A stretch of DNA of 64,000 bases, taken from assembly GCF_018139145.2 (NCBI RefSeq), contig NC_059478.1:11453001-11517000 (forward strand), read 5' to 3'. Of the stretch, positions 21,387 to 33,365 are shown piece after piece (positions within the stretch are counted from its first letter, which is position 1; each line of letters opens with the position of its first letter). The notes under the pieces were generated by a model. It worked only from the letters and a program-made list of their open reading frames with translations, searched no databases and was not told the DNA's origin. The translations under genes were made by a program, and so were the position numbers. The DNA comes from Gymnogyps californianus. Lineage: Eukaryota > Chordata > Aves > Accipitriformes > Cathartidae.

Positions 21387-24300
21387 GAAAAAAAACCGTA
21401 AAGTAGAATGATCAGTTATCAGTTCTTATCACCTTTTTAATTTTGTTATGTGTTCATCTTTTTTATTAAACCTTTCTCAAATGACAAATTTTCATGTTGT
21501 ATTGACATTTTACCTGCAATAAATTAGCAGTAATACTAAATCTCAGTAAGTATTGACACTGCTGTCCTTCCACCAAAAGGAATTAAATCCAGCTGACTGT
21601 AGTTATTAGAGATTCAATTTATTCTTGGATGACTTTGAGTTATATGCTGTAAGTAAAAACTCTGTGCAGCTATCAAGAGGAAGTCCTTTTTCTGACAAAA
21701 TGAAAAGTGTTTGTTTCTTCTGTGGTCTTAACTGCAAGAGCAGAATCCGATAACCTTCATTGCAATCTGACTCTCACTGTATTCTACAAACACTAGCTGC
21801 AATCGGCTCCTAATTACTAATGCAGTAATTCTAAGGCCAATGTTTTTCAAGAAATCCAACTAGACAATCGCAATGTTTTCATGTTGCCTTCAACCTATGG
21901 AAACATCTTTGTAAGCCTCTGCTGGAAAAAAGATGTTTTAGGGAGTATTTCACCATTTACTGGAATACAGCCATCTCTGGAGAAAAGTAGCAGCTGCATA
22001 ACATCTTGAAGCACCAGTGCATGCCAGCCTGACGCAGGAGGGGGAAAACTGTGATTGCCTTGTTTAAATTCTGCTTTCTACAAGGCTACTTTTTTGTACA
22101 TTATGGTGTGAAGAAATCTAAAGTTATGCAGAATCATCCTTGTTCTTGCTTGTGAAATAAGAGGGGGAAAATATCTTGGCACACCAGAAAACAGTTTTTT
22201 GAGGTGAAATAACCACAAGACTGTTTTTTAAACTAAATCAAAACTTGTTTGACATGCACAGCCATCACAGAGCAATCTGCCTTTCATTGAGTCCTATCAG
22301 AGTTCTGCTGGCCCAGAAACGAGGACATCTCCAAGTATGCTAGTTCATGCGTTTGTAGCCTTTGACTAAGTTTTTTAGTAAGTCTGCTGTCCAAAAATTG
22401 ACTGTGCTCTTGAAATTAAACCAATCAGATAATATTACATGTCTACAACACAGGCTGTGAGATGGGATGCTGATTATCCAAGCTAATTTAGGAACAGAAC
22501 AAATGTGAGGAGCAGCAATTATATTAGTTCAATCAAACATTTGATTGCACTTCCAGAAATAATTTAATTGCAGAGTTCAAAACTATGCTTTGCCCATTAG
22601 AATTTTACCTGATTAGTATTTTGTTAAATTTTTATATTAAAGACACTTCCAAAACAAAATTTAATGTAAAAATACTCAAGGAAATATTAGCTTTTTCCTT
22701 GCTGCTTTAGACTTATTGTACCTCAATATAAATTGTTACTCTTATTTAACAAATCATTGTTGCATTCATGTGTTCTAAACAGACTTTTACATCTCACCTA
22801 CTGAGCCTGACTCTGCAATTTATTACTTCGTGTTGTTAGTCCTGTATGAAATTGTAAGAGCTTTTCCAACATACAGGATTGCGGCACTGAACCTATAAGC
22901 TTTGTTTTTTATTTAAAGCCAAGAAATTGGTGAATATATTCTAATACTGCCTGCAGTTTCCCAGCCTTTTGGATGAGAATTCTCCGCTCTGTTACTGGAA
23001 CACATTACTATTTATGGAAGATATGCACATATTTCAGTGTCCATAAATCATATGCAAACATCTGTTCTTTAGATCAGTAGATGGAGTATGGTAACTGCTT
23101 TTTACATTAATATCCATGAAGTAATGCTCACCTACTGACATTATGCTTAGACTTTAATATTTTAGCAAATATTTCAGTAATTTAACTTTTCAGGCAATGT
23201 AAGGCAAAACAGTAGAAACTGCAAACACAGTCTGGCATAGAGTTCTGTGGCCTGTAACCAAAAAATGTCAAATGGAAGTTGTACGATAGAGGGGGTAAAT
23301 ATTAAGAGCAACACGATGAAATCGGCTAAAACACAAGAGGTTCTGTTAGTAATTCTCTGTACTCATTACTGCCTTTGAAGGGAATTTCTTACCCTCCCCC
23401 TTCCTGTGATAGCCTTAAATGGGTATCGTTTTCTTATTTGATGAATCTGGATTGTGTGTAGTGGTCTACGTTTTTGTCTTGGTAGTACGACCTATTTCCC
23501 ATGTGATCCTGCAGGCAAGATTCTAAGGCCAATAACTGTGAAGCTGTGCTCAGAAAACATATGGTACATGTGGAAACCAAGACTGTGTACAAGTTAAAAT
23601 GTAAGATGTGGGAAAGACAATATTGTATGATAGGATGGGCACTGGATGGAAAGGCAGAGGGTAAGAGTCTTCTTATTCTGTCTTTCTTCAATCTCATTGT
23701 TAGTATTTTTACATGAAGTCTTTTCAGCTATAACGAGAAGAATCTTCAGGATGTATCCTGTTTAGCATTTATGTCAAGCATTTATTTGGTTGTCATATGT
23801 ACCAGGACTATGGATCCATTGGTGGTTTCTCAACATCTCCTTTGTCTTTGTATTTATTTTATAGGAATGGAGATGGTATTTTGAGGCTAGACTTATAAAT
23901 GTCAGCATAGCAACTGAATTTTCATAGAATGAAAGTATATATAAAAATGGAGAGTAAAAATATTCTATATTTCTAGAAGTTGAGTCCTATTGTTGTCAAG
24001 TGTTAGACAATAGATTGCAGTTCTTTACCTGCAGAAAATGGGCTGATTACTTTTACCTTGCCTACTAATCCTCTTGGTTTTAAAAAAACCAAACTGCTTC
24101 AGAATGAATGGGGATCCTCATTTTAAGATTTCTGGAGTATTTCAGTACAGTTTGTATGTTGTCTTCTAGGTTCTTTACAGTGACTGCATGAAATACATAT
24201 ATTCAGAAAAAACATGTTTGGGGGTTTTAAAACATTTTCTTTAATTTGTGTTTTTGATTTTTAATTATTTTTTTAGGATTTACCAGAAAAGGTGCTGTTT

Positions 24301-24469
24301 GAGTGCAAGTTAGTTTAGGGATTCTCCATGTGTCTGTATCTCACTGCCAGAGCAGAGTGCAGTAGCAACTGGCTTTAATATCCCATCCCCCTCTTTGAGT
24401 CACCATAAGAATGGACTGCAAGAATTACCAAATTCAAATAATTATGGTCCTGTTGCACAAAGTTTCTTT
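21387..24469. other. Unassigned noncoding DNA, possible conserved regulatory sequence
   Basis: No gene or mobile element is recognised. The part at about 22420-23130 is dense in TAAT and ATTA cores and has an octamer-like ATGCAAA near 23050. This texture is typical of developmental noncoding conserved elements, but conservation cannot be judged from one sequence. Confidence 0.5.
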
Positions 24470-24600
24470 TGATCAAGAGCAAGTCATTTGAACCCTAATG
24501 TTTAGTGGGTAGTACTTACAGCCTCATAAAAGTGTAGTGATGGCTGATATCTCATAGTGCTTTGAACATGTGAAGTGCTATATAAACAATATAGGGCTAT
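24470..24600 (+). mobile_element. MIR-like ancient SINE relic
   Basis: The order of blocks matches the MIR/CORE-SINE 3' half: 'gcaagtcatttgaaccc', then 'gtagtacttacagcctcata', then 'tagtgctttgaacatg' and 'gaagtgctatataaa'. The last two are the typical end, where a 'gctttga' and a 'gctatataaa' block pair. The copy is diverged and its 5' head is not recognisable. Confidence 0.5.
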
Positions 24601-26503
24601 TGCACACAACTCAAGCTATTAGCATTTGAAGCACATTGCCCCAGGCCCTTAGAGGGGAAATCACATCTTCACTGGAAAGGAGGCACCTTTTTGAGTTCTG
24701 TCCACTTCCAGATTAAGTATCAGGAGCTTTCTAGGTAGCATGTAGATAGGAAAAAGTATGTTTTTTCAAATACTGTGTTTATTACACAGTACTGGATGCT
24801 AACTAAAGGCAGACAACACTCAGTTAGAACTGTGATTCTGAAAATGTAAGGATGGTAAATCATTGCTTGTTTGCATTATTTCCTTTGCTGTAATTGTATT
24901 TTGGCATTCTTGCATTTTTTTTCCTTTGTGAATTTTCTGCATTCAAATCTATTTGTTGCTAACATACTCAGTATTTTTCATGTGTAATTTGAAACAGATG
25001 AGAGATCATGCTTCATCTTTGTTCCTAAAAATATCACCATACTTTACGGAAGTTAGACCACAAATGTATGTTGGACACTCAATGGGTATCTGTGTGTAAA
25101 TGTCGGTGAAATCTTGTTCTTAAGATATTGATATAAATTAAGAAAATAGTAGAGGGGCACTTGCTAAACAGCTGATGTAACATCTGTCTATCAGAGCTGA
25201 AGGTACTGCTCAGATGGGAACAAAGTTTTCATAGGATTGGTGGAATTGCTTGATTTGCTTTGTTTTGACTCTCCATCACACTTTCTGTATGCTCTGATTG
25301 AAAAAGGCTACTGCTTAGGACCCACAAGACATGCCTATCTTGCAATCACTACAACGTGCAGTCTGGGGTAGCAGAAAGGCTCATGGCTATCTTCAGGGAG
25401 AAGAGGAAATTCCTTGAAATCTTTTTATACCAGTCATTGCTCCAGTTTAAAAACAAAACAGTTTTTGGTCCAGAGTTGGCAAAACATTCTTTTTGCCTTT
25501 TGATGGTGTAACTTCTTATTTTCAATAGAGACCATTCTAAAGAATTGCATTTTTCTGCTTGCTTGTTGGTTTTTTTTTTAGTGTCTCGAGCTAAGCTTTT
25601 AGGCATGTTAAATGATGTAAACAAGTTTGGGATTTTTGTTACTGTTATCTAGGAACAACCATTCAAAACAAATATGCTATTGACTCAACCCTACAAAGCT
25701 CTGAACACAGAATAAGCTCAGACTTTGAAGGACTGGGCACACAGTTTAAATATTTAGCATAGCAAAACCCATTGCAGTACAATTACTTGTACTGGATCCA
25801 GTGACCTGCAGCACAAATGCAAAGCATAATCCCGTGTATTCAGGGAGCAAATGCCTAGTTTGTTTACTGTTTTCTGTTGTTTTTTTTATAAAGACCAACA
25901 GACACAAACTACTTACATTCTGCCTTGGCAAAGGTATTTTTAAGTAATATATATTCTAAAGAAAAATAGCCCACGAAAAATAGATACGCGATTGCAGGAA
26001 CTGTTATAAAAGCCTTATCTTTATTGTTGAAAAATGGTGCACCCTTAATGTTTTTAATCTGCCTATATTTTTGTGGCGCTCTCAACATCCTCCTCCTTGT
26101 CCCTGTTGAGCTCAGCTGCCCTTTGAAAAGCTCTTTGTGCTCCAGTGACCACTTTAAACTTTCTGTTGACAAAATTAAGCTGGACTCCTAATTTATTTTT
26201 CCAACAGAAAGTGTGAGTTGAAAGGGTCATTGGCTGAAAAAACTATGGTGAGAGCAAAGATGATTTTATTGGGAAGGGGGAGTGATGTTTGGTCTCCTTT
26301 TCTCTGTCCTTCAATCCCCTTCTGCTAATTTCTGATAACCCTTTTTTTTTTCCCTCCCAACTCCCAGAGTTCCAGGAAACTGCAGTTCCTACATCTCTTC
26401 CTGAAGTTTCCCTTTTCCAGCCCCACAGTAGCAAGGTTTCCCTTTTTGCAGCCATCTGCTGCAGTAAGGAAGTGTAGGCCAGGAAATATGTTTGGGACCT
26501 CAA
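24601..26503. other. Unassigned noncoding DNA
   Basis: No gene is supported. The open frames near 25349-25624, 25909-26172 and 26243-26657 overlap on both strands and have no recognised domain. There is a T-run near 25570 and a pyrimidine-rich run near 26341-26360. Confidence 0.55.
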
Positions 26504-26636
26504 CTGAAACTGGTTTGTGAATCCAAATTCTGTCTCTTAAAACTATGGGAAGACTGACTGGGAGATTGGCAATGAAGTAAATGAATGAATGGGATGAGGG
26601 AAAGCATGTATAGCCCAAGTGGGGATTATTAAACCA
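26504..26636. repeat. Unnamed ~130-bp repeat, copy 1
   Basis: Begins TGAAACTGGTTT and matches 27840-27971 in direct orientation. In the first 47 positions about 39 agree by eye, including TCCAAA, CTTAA and TATGGGA/TGTGGGA. Beyond that the match weakens but continues through the GAATG.GATG.. block. The family is not recognised. Confidence 0.6.
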
Positions 26637-27734
26637 TTCCCTTTGCTTCACGTACATTTTGTATATGTTTTAAAAATACATGTAAACACATGTGCAGACA
26701 TAGTTTAATGTGATGGAAGAAAGGGAAATGTCTCTTCCTTTTGGAAATCGGAGGGGATCAGATTTGTACCTCTGTAACATCCAGAAGGCTCAAACATAAT
26801 CAAAATGTATTTCTACACAACTGTGTCTTGCTTTTCTGCAGTACCTAATACTTTTAAACACTCAACCTGTAATGAATTAATAGTTTTTGGAGTAAGTGGA
26901 AGGCATTTTATGCAGTCAGCACCTTCTCTAAAAAATCTCTAGAGATCCAATATTACTATCTCAGTAACCACTCTTAATCAACAAATCATAAGCTGAACAA
27001 TCATAGGTGATACTGGCTATTCTGGGAAGTTTTGTTTCTGCATCAATACCTCCTTGGATTTATAAAACCTTTCCTGTTTAGGCACCTACTGATTTTCTTC
27101 CTAAGGGTAATCAGGGATTTTGAGGCTCACAGATTAAAATTTCTGTGCTGCTTAAAGGTGTTCTGTTTGTATTTTTCTTTAGAAAAATCTGGATGAAATT
27201 CCATTCGGTGGGAAGGCTCCATCACTTAAGTCCTATGGTAACTCTATACTCTGAAAACCTAATGCAGAGATATTATGCTGGCTTTTAGCAGATAGGGTGA
27301 ATTTCATTCTTAGTGAATATGACCCAGGTGCTAAAAAGCTATAGCTGAAAGTGCTAGGTTAAAAGCACAAGTCACCTAGGTACATAAATATTACATGGCT
27401 ATATCTTTAATGGGTTCCTGTTGTTGTCTTGCTTTGTTTAAAGATTTCCATAACCCTGCTGATTTATTGCGTCTTTTCTAGAAGTATGCTGTTAGCAGGA
27501 AACTCAGTTGAAGCACTTTCAATCATGTTGAGGATCATTATACTTTCACTTGAATAACTAATTAGTTGCAAGAAATTAACCACTGCTGTTTAGCACAAAA
27601 ACACTTCCAAGAAGGGCTTTCATTTTTGTTGTGGAAAATGACCTCAGGCACTTGAGGAGGTGGGCAGAAGGGAGAAATAATGATCCTGCTGTCTTTTAAT
27701 ATAACTTTTGTTTTCAATTCAACCTGATAACTAG
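26637..27734. other. Unassigned noncoding DNA
   Basis: The stretch between the two repeat copies. No gene or recognisable repeat is seen. Confidence 0.55.
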
Positions 27735-28085
27735 CAGGCAGCATAGCTGTCTGAATAGGGCACTGCACTTGGACTTGGGATAAATAGGTTCTAATCTTGC
27801 CGGTCCCATGGATCTGATGGCTTACCTCATCCCATTGATTGAAACTGGTTTAAGGTTCCAAATACTGTCCCTTAAGACTGTGGGAGACAGAATATGAGAC
27901 TGAGGAAGAAATAAATTAGTGAATAGGATGGAAGAAAGAATATAATATGACCAAAGAAAGGATATAACCAGTCTGTTCATGTCTCTGGAACTTATTTTTC
28001 TTGTTGTGAAATGTGGATCACGCTTAATTGGCGTATGAGGGTCTAGTCTGAGTGTTTTGCATAAAGACCTCAGTATTCTTGTCCT
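27735..28085 (+). mobile_element. MIR-like SINE relic, split by an insert
   Basis: The 5' part (27735-27810) follows the MIR head pattern: 'gcagcatagctgtctgaata', 'gggcactgcacttggac' and 'taggttctaatcttgcc'. The 3' part (27970-28085) resumes with 'gttgtgaaatgtggatca' (MIR 'ctgtaaaatggggat') and 'gtgttttgcataaag' (MIR 'agtgctttg...'). The two halves are separated by the 130-bp repeat copy 2, suggesting insertion into the SINE. Both halves are diverged. Confidence 0.45.
27840..27971. repeat. Unnamed ~130-bp repeat, copy 2 (within a MIR-like element)
   Basis: Direct-orientation partner of 26504-26636. It starts at the same point (TGAAACTGGTTT) and ends where MIR-like sequence resumes. That boundary supports a discrete mobile unit, although an old duplication is also possible. 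Confidence 0.55.
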
Positions 28086-28923
28086 ATGCTGTTCACAGCA
28101 CTGCTAATATAATGTAAGACATAGTGAAGTGAGGAAGGAGAATAAAGAGCAGCTAAAATACTTAACAATTTGCCCCACCTCTTGTAGGGCAAAATCTGGA
28201 AGGAAATTGAAGACAAATGGTTTCTGAGATCTAGATTCTTCTCTATTATATAGAATCCATTTAAGGCAATAACAGAGTGACAAATCCAGGTCACACTTTT
28301 CTCTGGAACTGCAATTTCACCCCCACTATTTGAGAAATATACATATAAAATATATTTTTAAATTATAAAGTAAAAAAAAAAAAACTTATGACGCATATAC
28401 AAATCAGTTGTCTCCTTTCAGTCTTCTCCTCCCTCTGCAGAGACAGTGAATTCCTCAAGTATTTGGAGAAAAGGAGAAGCACCGTCCAGTAATGTGAGGG
28501 CAAAGGAGAGGGGAAGCTTATTGGTATTTCTTGCTCTCCGCTTCCTTCTCTCTACCCGCACTTGCAAGATTAGAAAGTTAAGCCTTCAATATGTGTATCT
28601 GAGATGTGGTGATACAGAAATGCTGGGAATTATTCAGTGCAAAAAGGGAGTGGGCCACTGTAGTCATGACAAACTCCTCCTGAATATAAAAAATAAGGGT
28701 AGCAGTACCCCATTCCTATAATACTTTTAACACTTTTCTTCTCTCCTCAGTTCTTTGCCTTCTTTCCAATGCTTACTCTCAAGCACCTATTTTGGGTACC
28801 TGAAGGTTAGGATCAGAATCTCATTCAGCTGTTTATGATTATATTGGATTACCTGCATAGTATAAGTGTCTTCTGAAAATATTCACATAAACCCAGTACT
28901 TGCTGGATGTGGTGTGTCCCTGT

Positions 28924-28943
28924 CCCCCCCCCCTTTTTTTTTT
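28924..28943. repeat. Homopolymer junction C10-T10
   Basis: Ten C followed directly by ten T. Such tracts are prone to length errors in sequencing. Confidence 0.9.
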
Positions 28944-29229
28944 GCTAAGTTCACAACTTATTTTATTGGCACATGAGAATACAGGAGAGAGGAAGGTCAC
29001 ATCTGACTTTTTTGGAGGGAGGAGGTTTGCATATGTGCATGCCAGGAAATCTAACTTCATGTGGAAGAAAACAGCAGAGCTGCCTTCTAGAAAGAGGACA
29101 TGAGCAATGCCATAACATCTTCAGTTGAACCCATGATAGCATTTTTCTTGAGGAGCTATGGGGTGGACAACTTTAGATTGGGCATGCTGTCACTAAAACA
29201 AATCGGCACAAACATAGGCATCCAAGAGC

Positions 29230-29252
29230 TTGTGTGTGTGCATGTGTGTGTT
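29230..29252. repeat. Short (TG)n microsatellite
   Basis: Two TG runs separated by CA, followed by a short ACACATGTG palindromic part. Confidence 0.85.
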
Positions 29253-31183
29253 TACACATGTGCAAGTCACTCTGCTTCAGGATAGCTGTGCATAAGAGCT
29301 CATTAGGAAAAAGGGAGAAGGGCTTAGTGAAAGTTCTTTACTACTTTCTAGAAAAATTACCTACCAGGCTTTTTAAAACAATGTTACCCTGAAACTGCAT
29401 GCAGGGAATTTCAAAAGGACCAAGGGACTTTAAAAGATCCTTTCCCTTGACACTCATTGAAATTTCTGCCAAAAATTCCAGTGCTTTCTTTTGTGCATCA
29501 GTGAAAAGTGCAATCTGAGTGCAAGAACATCACAGAAATGTGTTAAATTCAATGCAATGTATCTTTCAGATGAGCACTATGCAATAGCCTAAGATTCTTT
29601 AGTTCTAGTACATGCGGCTCATCCAAACTATGTAGACACTCACAGTTTGTAGTAATTACAATTGAATAACATATAATTGAATATAAAACCATTAACAGAC
29701 ATCAAAGTTGTAGGCTGTTGACAGATGTCTCAATTTTCCTTTCCCCTTTATGAACATGTTCCGTGGTTTGCTCCCATTACCTACTTTTGTTTTACTTGCT
29801 CTTCCATTTTAATCTGTAATTGTTCATTGAGCTTAATGTGTCTTAAAATAACAGGTGCTGACTTTGAGAGTAGTTTGAAATTTCAGTTTGGACTTCTGCC
29901 TGCAGTTCAGATGGGGTTCGTTTGAGTTCTTACTCAGATCTAAATCTTGAAATTCCTTCCCATTTGGATCCTCTTATTCATGCCACACCAAATATTGACT
30001 TGCTAATGTTCAGACATCACCTGTCCCTATGCTGTGGAAAATATATGGTCCTTCATAGTCTTGTATAATCAAAAGAAGCGGAAAATGTGTAGTTTATAAA
30101 ACCTTAAATATCTAGGGAGAAGAGAATGTAAGACTCTTCTTTAAAGGAAAACCTTTGAAATGCAATTAAAACAAATAGGCAACTATGTCTCCCTTGCATT
30201 TACACTTCAATTATTGGATGAAATCACAAAACACAAAGGCTGATCATGAATGAATCAACAGCAGAATAACCCCAGACCTCTTTACTGAGAAAATGTGTCT
30301 ATAGAGACTATGTTAAGCCAAGACACTGAGGGAGAGGCAGAGAAATGTCACTTTAAGTGAATTATAGGAAAAAGCATGTAACTATGTTCCACTCTTTCCA
30401 TTTGGAAACTCCTATGTATTAGTTGTGTGTAAACATAGCTAATTTTCTATTTCAGTAGCTGTGCGTGCATATAGTTGAAAAGACCAAGTAAATGAGAAAG
30501 TGGGTTGGGTTGGTCATGCATTTGAGAATCCTTGCTTTGATTGGGCCTGTGCTGAGTAAACCAGATGTGAAAGGATTAGCTCCTAAAGTGCATTCCAGGT
30601 GATTTCAGACAAATGGAAAGAAAGTTTCACTGTGCAAATTGAAAAAAGGTTCCGAATTGGACAGAGTACACTTGCTTGCCTGGTATAGTCCAGTAAGACT
30701 TTTTTTTTCCCTCTTTCCCCACCCTTTCCTCCTCTACTGAGGATATAAACCAACCTTATTTGTTTTCCTTTCTGGTTTCTCAAGGTGTAAGTCTGTAAAC
30801 ATGTCTTTATGCTGATGAGTAAATATGTTTCAGCAAAATTTTACAGTGCACAAACATTCAAAGTTTGTACATCTCATCAATTGATTCCATTTTGACATTC
30901 AGCAACAAAACATGGCTGCTTTTCTCAAATGGTCAGCAGGTTTCCATACAGAGCTGGTGGTGATGAATTGGAGTTTCTATAGTTCAAAACTCCTTATAAG
31001 TATAGTGAGTGAGTATAAATTCACTATCTTTATAATTACAAAGACTTGTTGGAGTTTTAAAATTCTGAGTGGAAATAGGGTCAAAAAAAAATCTGTACTT
31101 TGCAAATTATACTGTGTCTCATGAAAATTAAGAATTAACAGTCTTTCTTGCGTTATGGCTTCTTTGTGCCTAACATGTTTGAG

Positions 31184-31198
31184 ATATATATATATATT
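31184..31198. repeat. Short (TA)n microsatellite
   Basis: About seven TA units. Confidence 0.85.
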
Positions 31199-32219
31199 AT
31201 AGATGTTTGTCAGAGATGCATAGTCAGAAGCTGAATGACAAACAGGGTCTGCATTCTCTTGACTTCGGCATTCTGCCCAGGATTTTTTGCCCCACTATAA
31301 AAAAAAAAAAAATTAATGTAGTCTTGGGGCTTAGTACCTACTCTTTCTCATTCTTTCTTGTGCTGTTTTGAGCCTTTGTATAGCACTAGTATCAACTATT
31401 CAATCAGCGTCTTTGAAAAGCACCTACCAGGCTGCCAGATTCCTGATGCAGAGAAGCTAGATGGTGCCAGAAATCAGTCACTCTGTGCTAAATATTGCTG
31501 CTGGCTCCACTCCCTGTCTCTCAGAGTCTGTAGAAGTCTAATCTTCTGTTCTTCATTGAAAAGATGGCAGGATTTAAAAATGCTATCTGAAGTTGCTGTT
31601 ACATAACAAATGTCTTGCCATCCTGCATGGTTAAGGAGTTAAACTGGTCTCTGGTCTCAAATAGTAGCAAGGTCCTGTTTTGTTTCCTTTTGCTATTGTA
31701 TATTACATGGAACGCCTTTATGCTCAGCTACTGTGGTATTTGTCATCCAGTTCTTTGCTTGCCAAGATTTAAGTTTAGTGAATTTAGAAATTCTTCTATT
31801 TTAAACAAAGTGTTTTGCTGCCAATCAGGTCTAAATATCAACATCAAATTGCCTTGCACGTGCACAGAACGCCAACCAGCAGAGTAGCTATAAAGCAGTT
31901 CAGCTGCCCCCAGCTTTCACCACCCAGGTGCTGTCTGTACAGAGTTGGCATACTGAAAATTAAAATGGTGTAATATTAAAAGTAATGCTGAAGCTACTGT
32001 GCAAACAAATTTTCACAATTGTAAATGTATCTTCATGGCATTTCCAGTTTTTATAGAATCCAGGGAACTTCCCAAAAATACTGAGCGCCATTTGATTGCA
32101 TAAGAAAGAATAGAATGAATTTTCCAATCACACTTACAATATGCAAATAATTTCTAGTAGGCATGTAAAACAATCATTACAAAATTAGCCTAGTGTAAAA
32201 CCCGATCAAGCTACATTAT

Positions 32220-32990
32220 TTTGCTTAAATGTGTTCACAGCTGGCTTAGGTGCTTAACTATCACATAGTACCTAAATTCAAAATCTGAATCCTCAAAACA
32301 CCCTATTCAGTGCTTGTCTCACTATGGAGGTGCCCAAAGAGCCCTGGCCACTAAAATGTCTGCCCGATGAATTCCCTGTTGCTTAGACCAGGCTGGCACT
32401 GAGCACCCCTCTGCAGAAGCGCCCTGCTGGCCTCACTTCAGTGTGTCTTGCACAACAGGCTGAAGAGGCATGCAGGTCCCTTCCCCTGTGCTTTCTGCTC
32501 CTATGAGCAGTCATTGGAGCAAATCCTAAAGACGAGGGAAGCTGGTGTCTCAATTACCAAGCTGTAGCTGAGCATATTCTCTATTGCCAACTGAATATTT
32601 AATTGCTCTTTGCAAATTGTGAAAGCTTATTGAGGGGCATTTGAGAGCCTCTCAACCAGAATATCTGGTTGTAGGTCAGGGGGAGATTTGGGTTCAAAAT
32701 CCCATTGGTAAAGCTGGAATTTGAGTCCAGATCTTCCATGCCCTGGGTGGGTAAGCCATTCCTTGAGAGGGAGGCAGTAAAAGTGCCTGCTCCTTTGTCA
32801 GTTGGGAGAGGAGTGTTTTCAGGGCCAAACTCCAGAAGAGAGTTCCTGGTCATATCGCTGTAATGGCAGCAACATTAAAGCCGAAGTTTCAAGGCTGCAG
32901 TTCTAGGCCTGTGACTCTCACTATTCCCCCACCTAATTTAGGAGCACTCTCTTCAACCTGCTGTCTCCTGAGAGTCCTTTTATGTGTATA
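32220..32990 (+). mobile_element. Composite ancient repeat with tRNA-like halves
   Basis: The left part (about 32235-32330) has 'taggtgcttaactatc' and 'tacctaaattcaaaatctga', like the repeated 'taggtgcctaa' element of sauropsids. The right part holds a tRNA-like B box GGGTTCAAAATCCC at 32690-32703 on the plus strand, preceded by 'tgtaggtcaggg'. A second, inverted B-box-like block follows at 32714-32728 (minus GGACTCAAATTCCAG). Downstream, 'cccacctaatttagg' at about 32928-32942 again resembles the terminal element. The layout matches a composite repeat I recall from turtle and crocodilian DNA. The internal order is clear; ends and name are uncertain. Confidence 0.4.
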
Positions 32991-33250
32991 GTTCTTTAAG
33001 CAATATATATAGCTGCCTAGATATACATCTCTATGGATATTGATGGTATAGATGCTTGGAAGATAACTGCAACATTTATTGTTTCTGTAACTTCAGTCCT
33101 TTGGTTGCTCTAACCTACCTTCAGGGCTTCCCCTCCTCCCTCCCCCCCAGTTAGGAAATGGGTGTAATGATTGTGGGTTTTGGTTGACTCTTCTTGTCCT
33201 TAACTAAGAGGCTAATATATTCTTTGCTGGATGTTCTCCTTTCTTCTTAG
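32991..33250. other. Unassigned noncoding DNA
   Basis: Pyrimidine-rich stretch near 33124-33150 ending in an acceptor-like AG, with no exon that can be recognised after it. Confidence 0.5.
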
Positions 33251-33365
33251 GCCTGACTTGATATTGCTCCTTCTGCTGAAGTGACAGCTCCTGGGTGATG
33301 TGTGACATAGCACAGCCAAGAAATCTGTACGTGGGATATGTGTTCTCCAGGAGGAGGTTTAGCAG
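33251..33365 (+). other. Exon-like segment (plus, 115 bp), probably noncoding
   Basis: A strong pyrimidine tract and acceptor (ttctcctttcttcttag) is followed by 115 bases and the strong donor AGCAG|gtaagc. All three plus frames contain a stop, so if real it would be an exon of a noncoding RNA or a UTR exon. The minus strand holds a 65-codon open frame across the same bases (33204-33401), which could be chance. Splice signals are seen; expression is inference. Confidence 0.25.

Larger units (their letters stand above)
28086..32219. other. Unassigned noncoding DNA with simple repeats
   Basis: No gene is supported. It holds an A-run near 28371-28384, the C-run/T-run junction at 28924-28943, a TG microsatellite at 29230-29252, a TA run at 31184-31198 and an A-run near 31298-31311. 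The frames at 28446-28721, 31358-31606 and 31615-31887 have no recognised domain. Confidence 0.55.
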
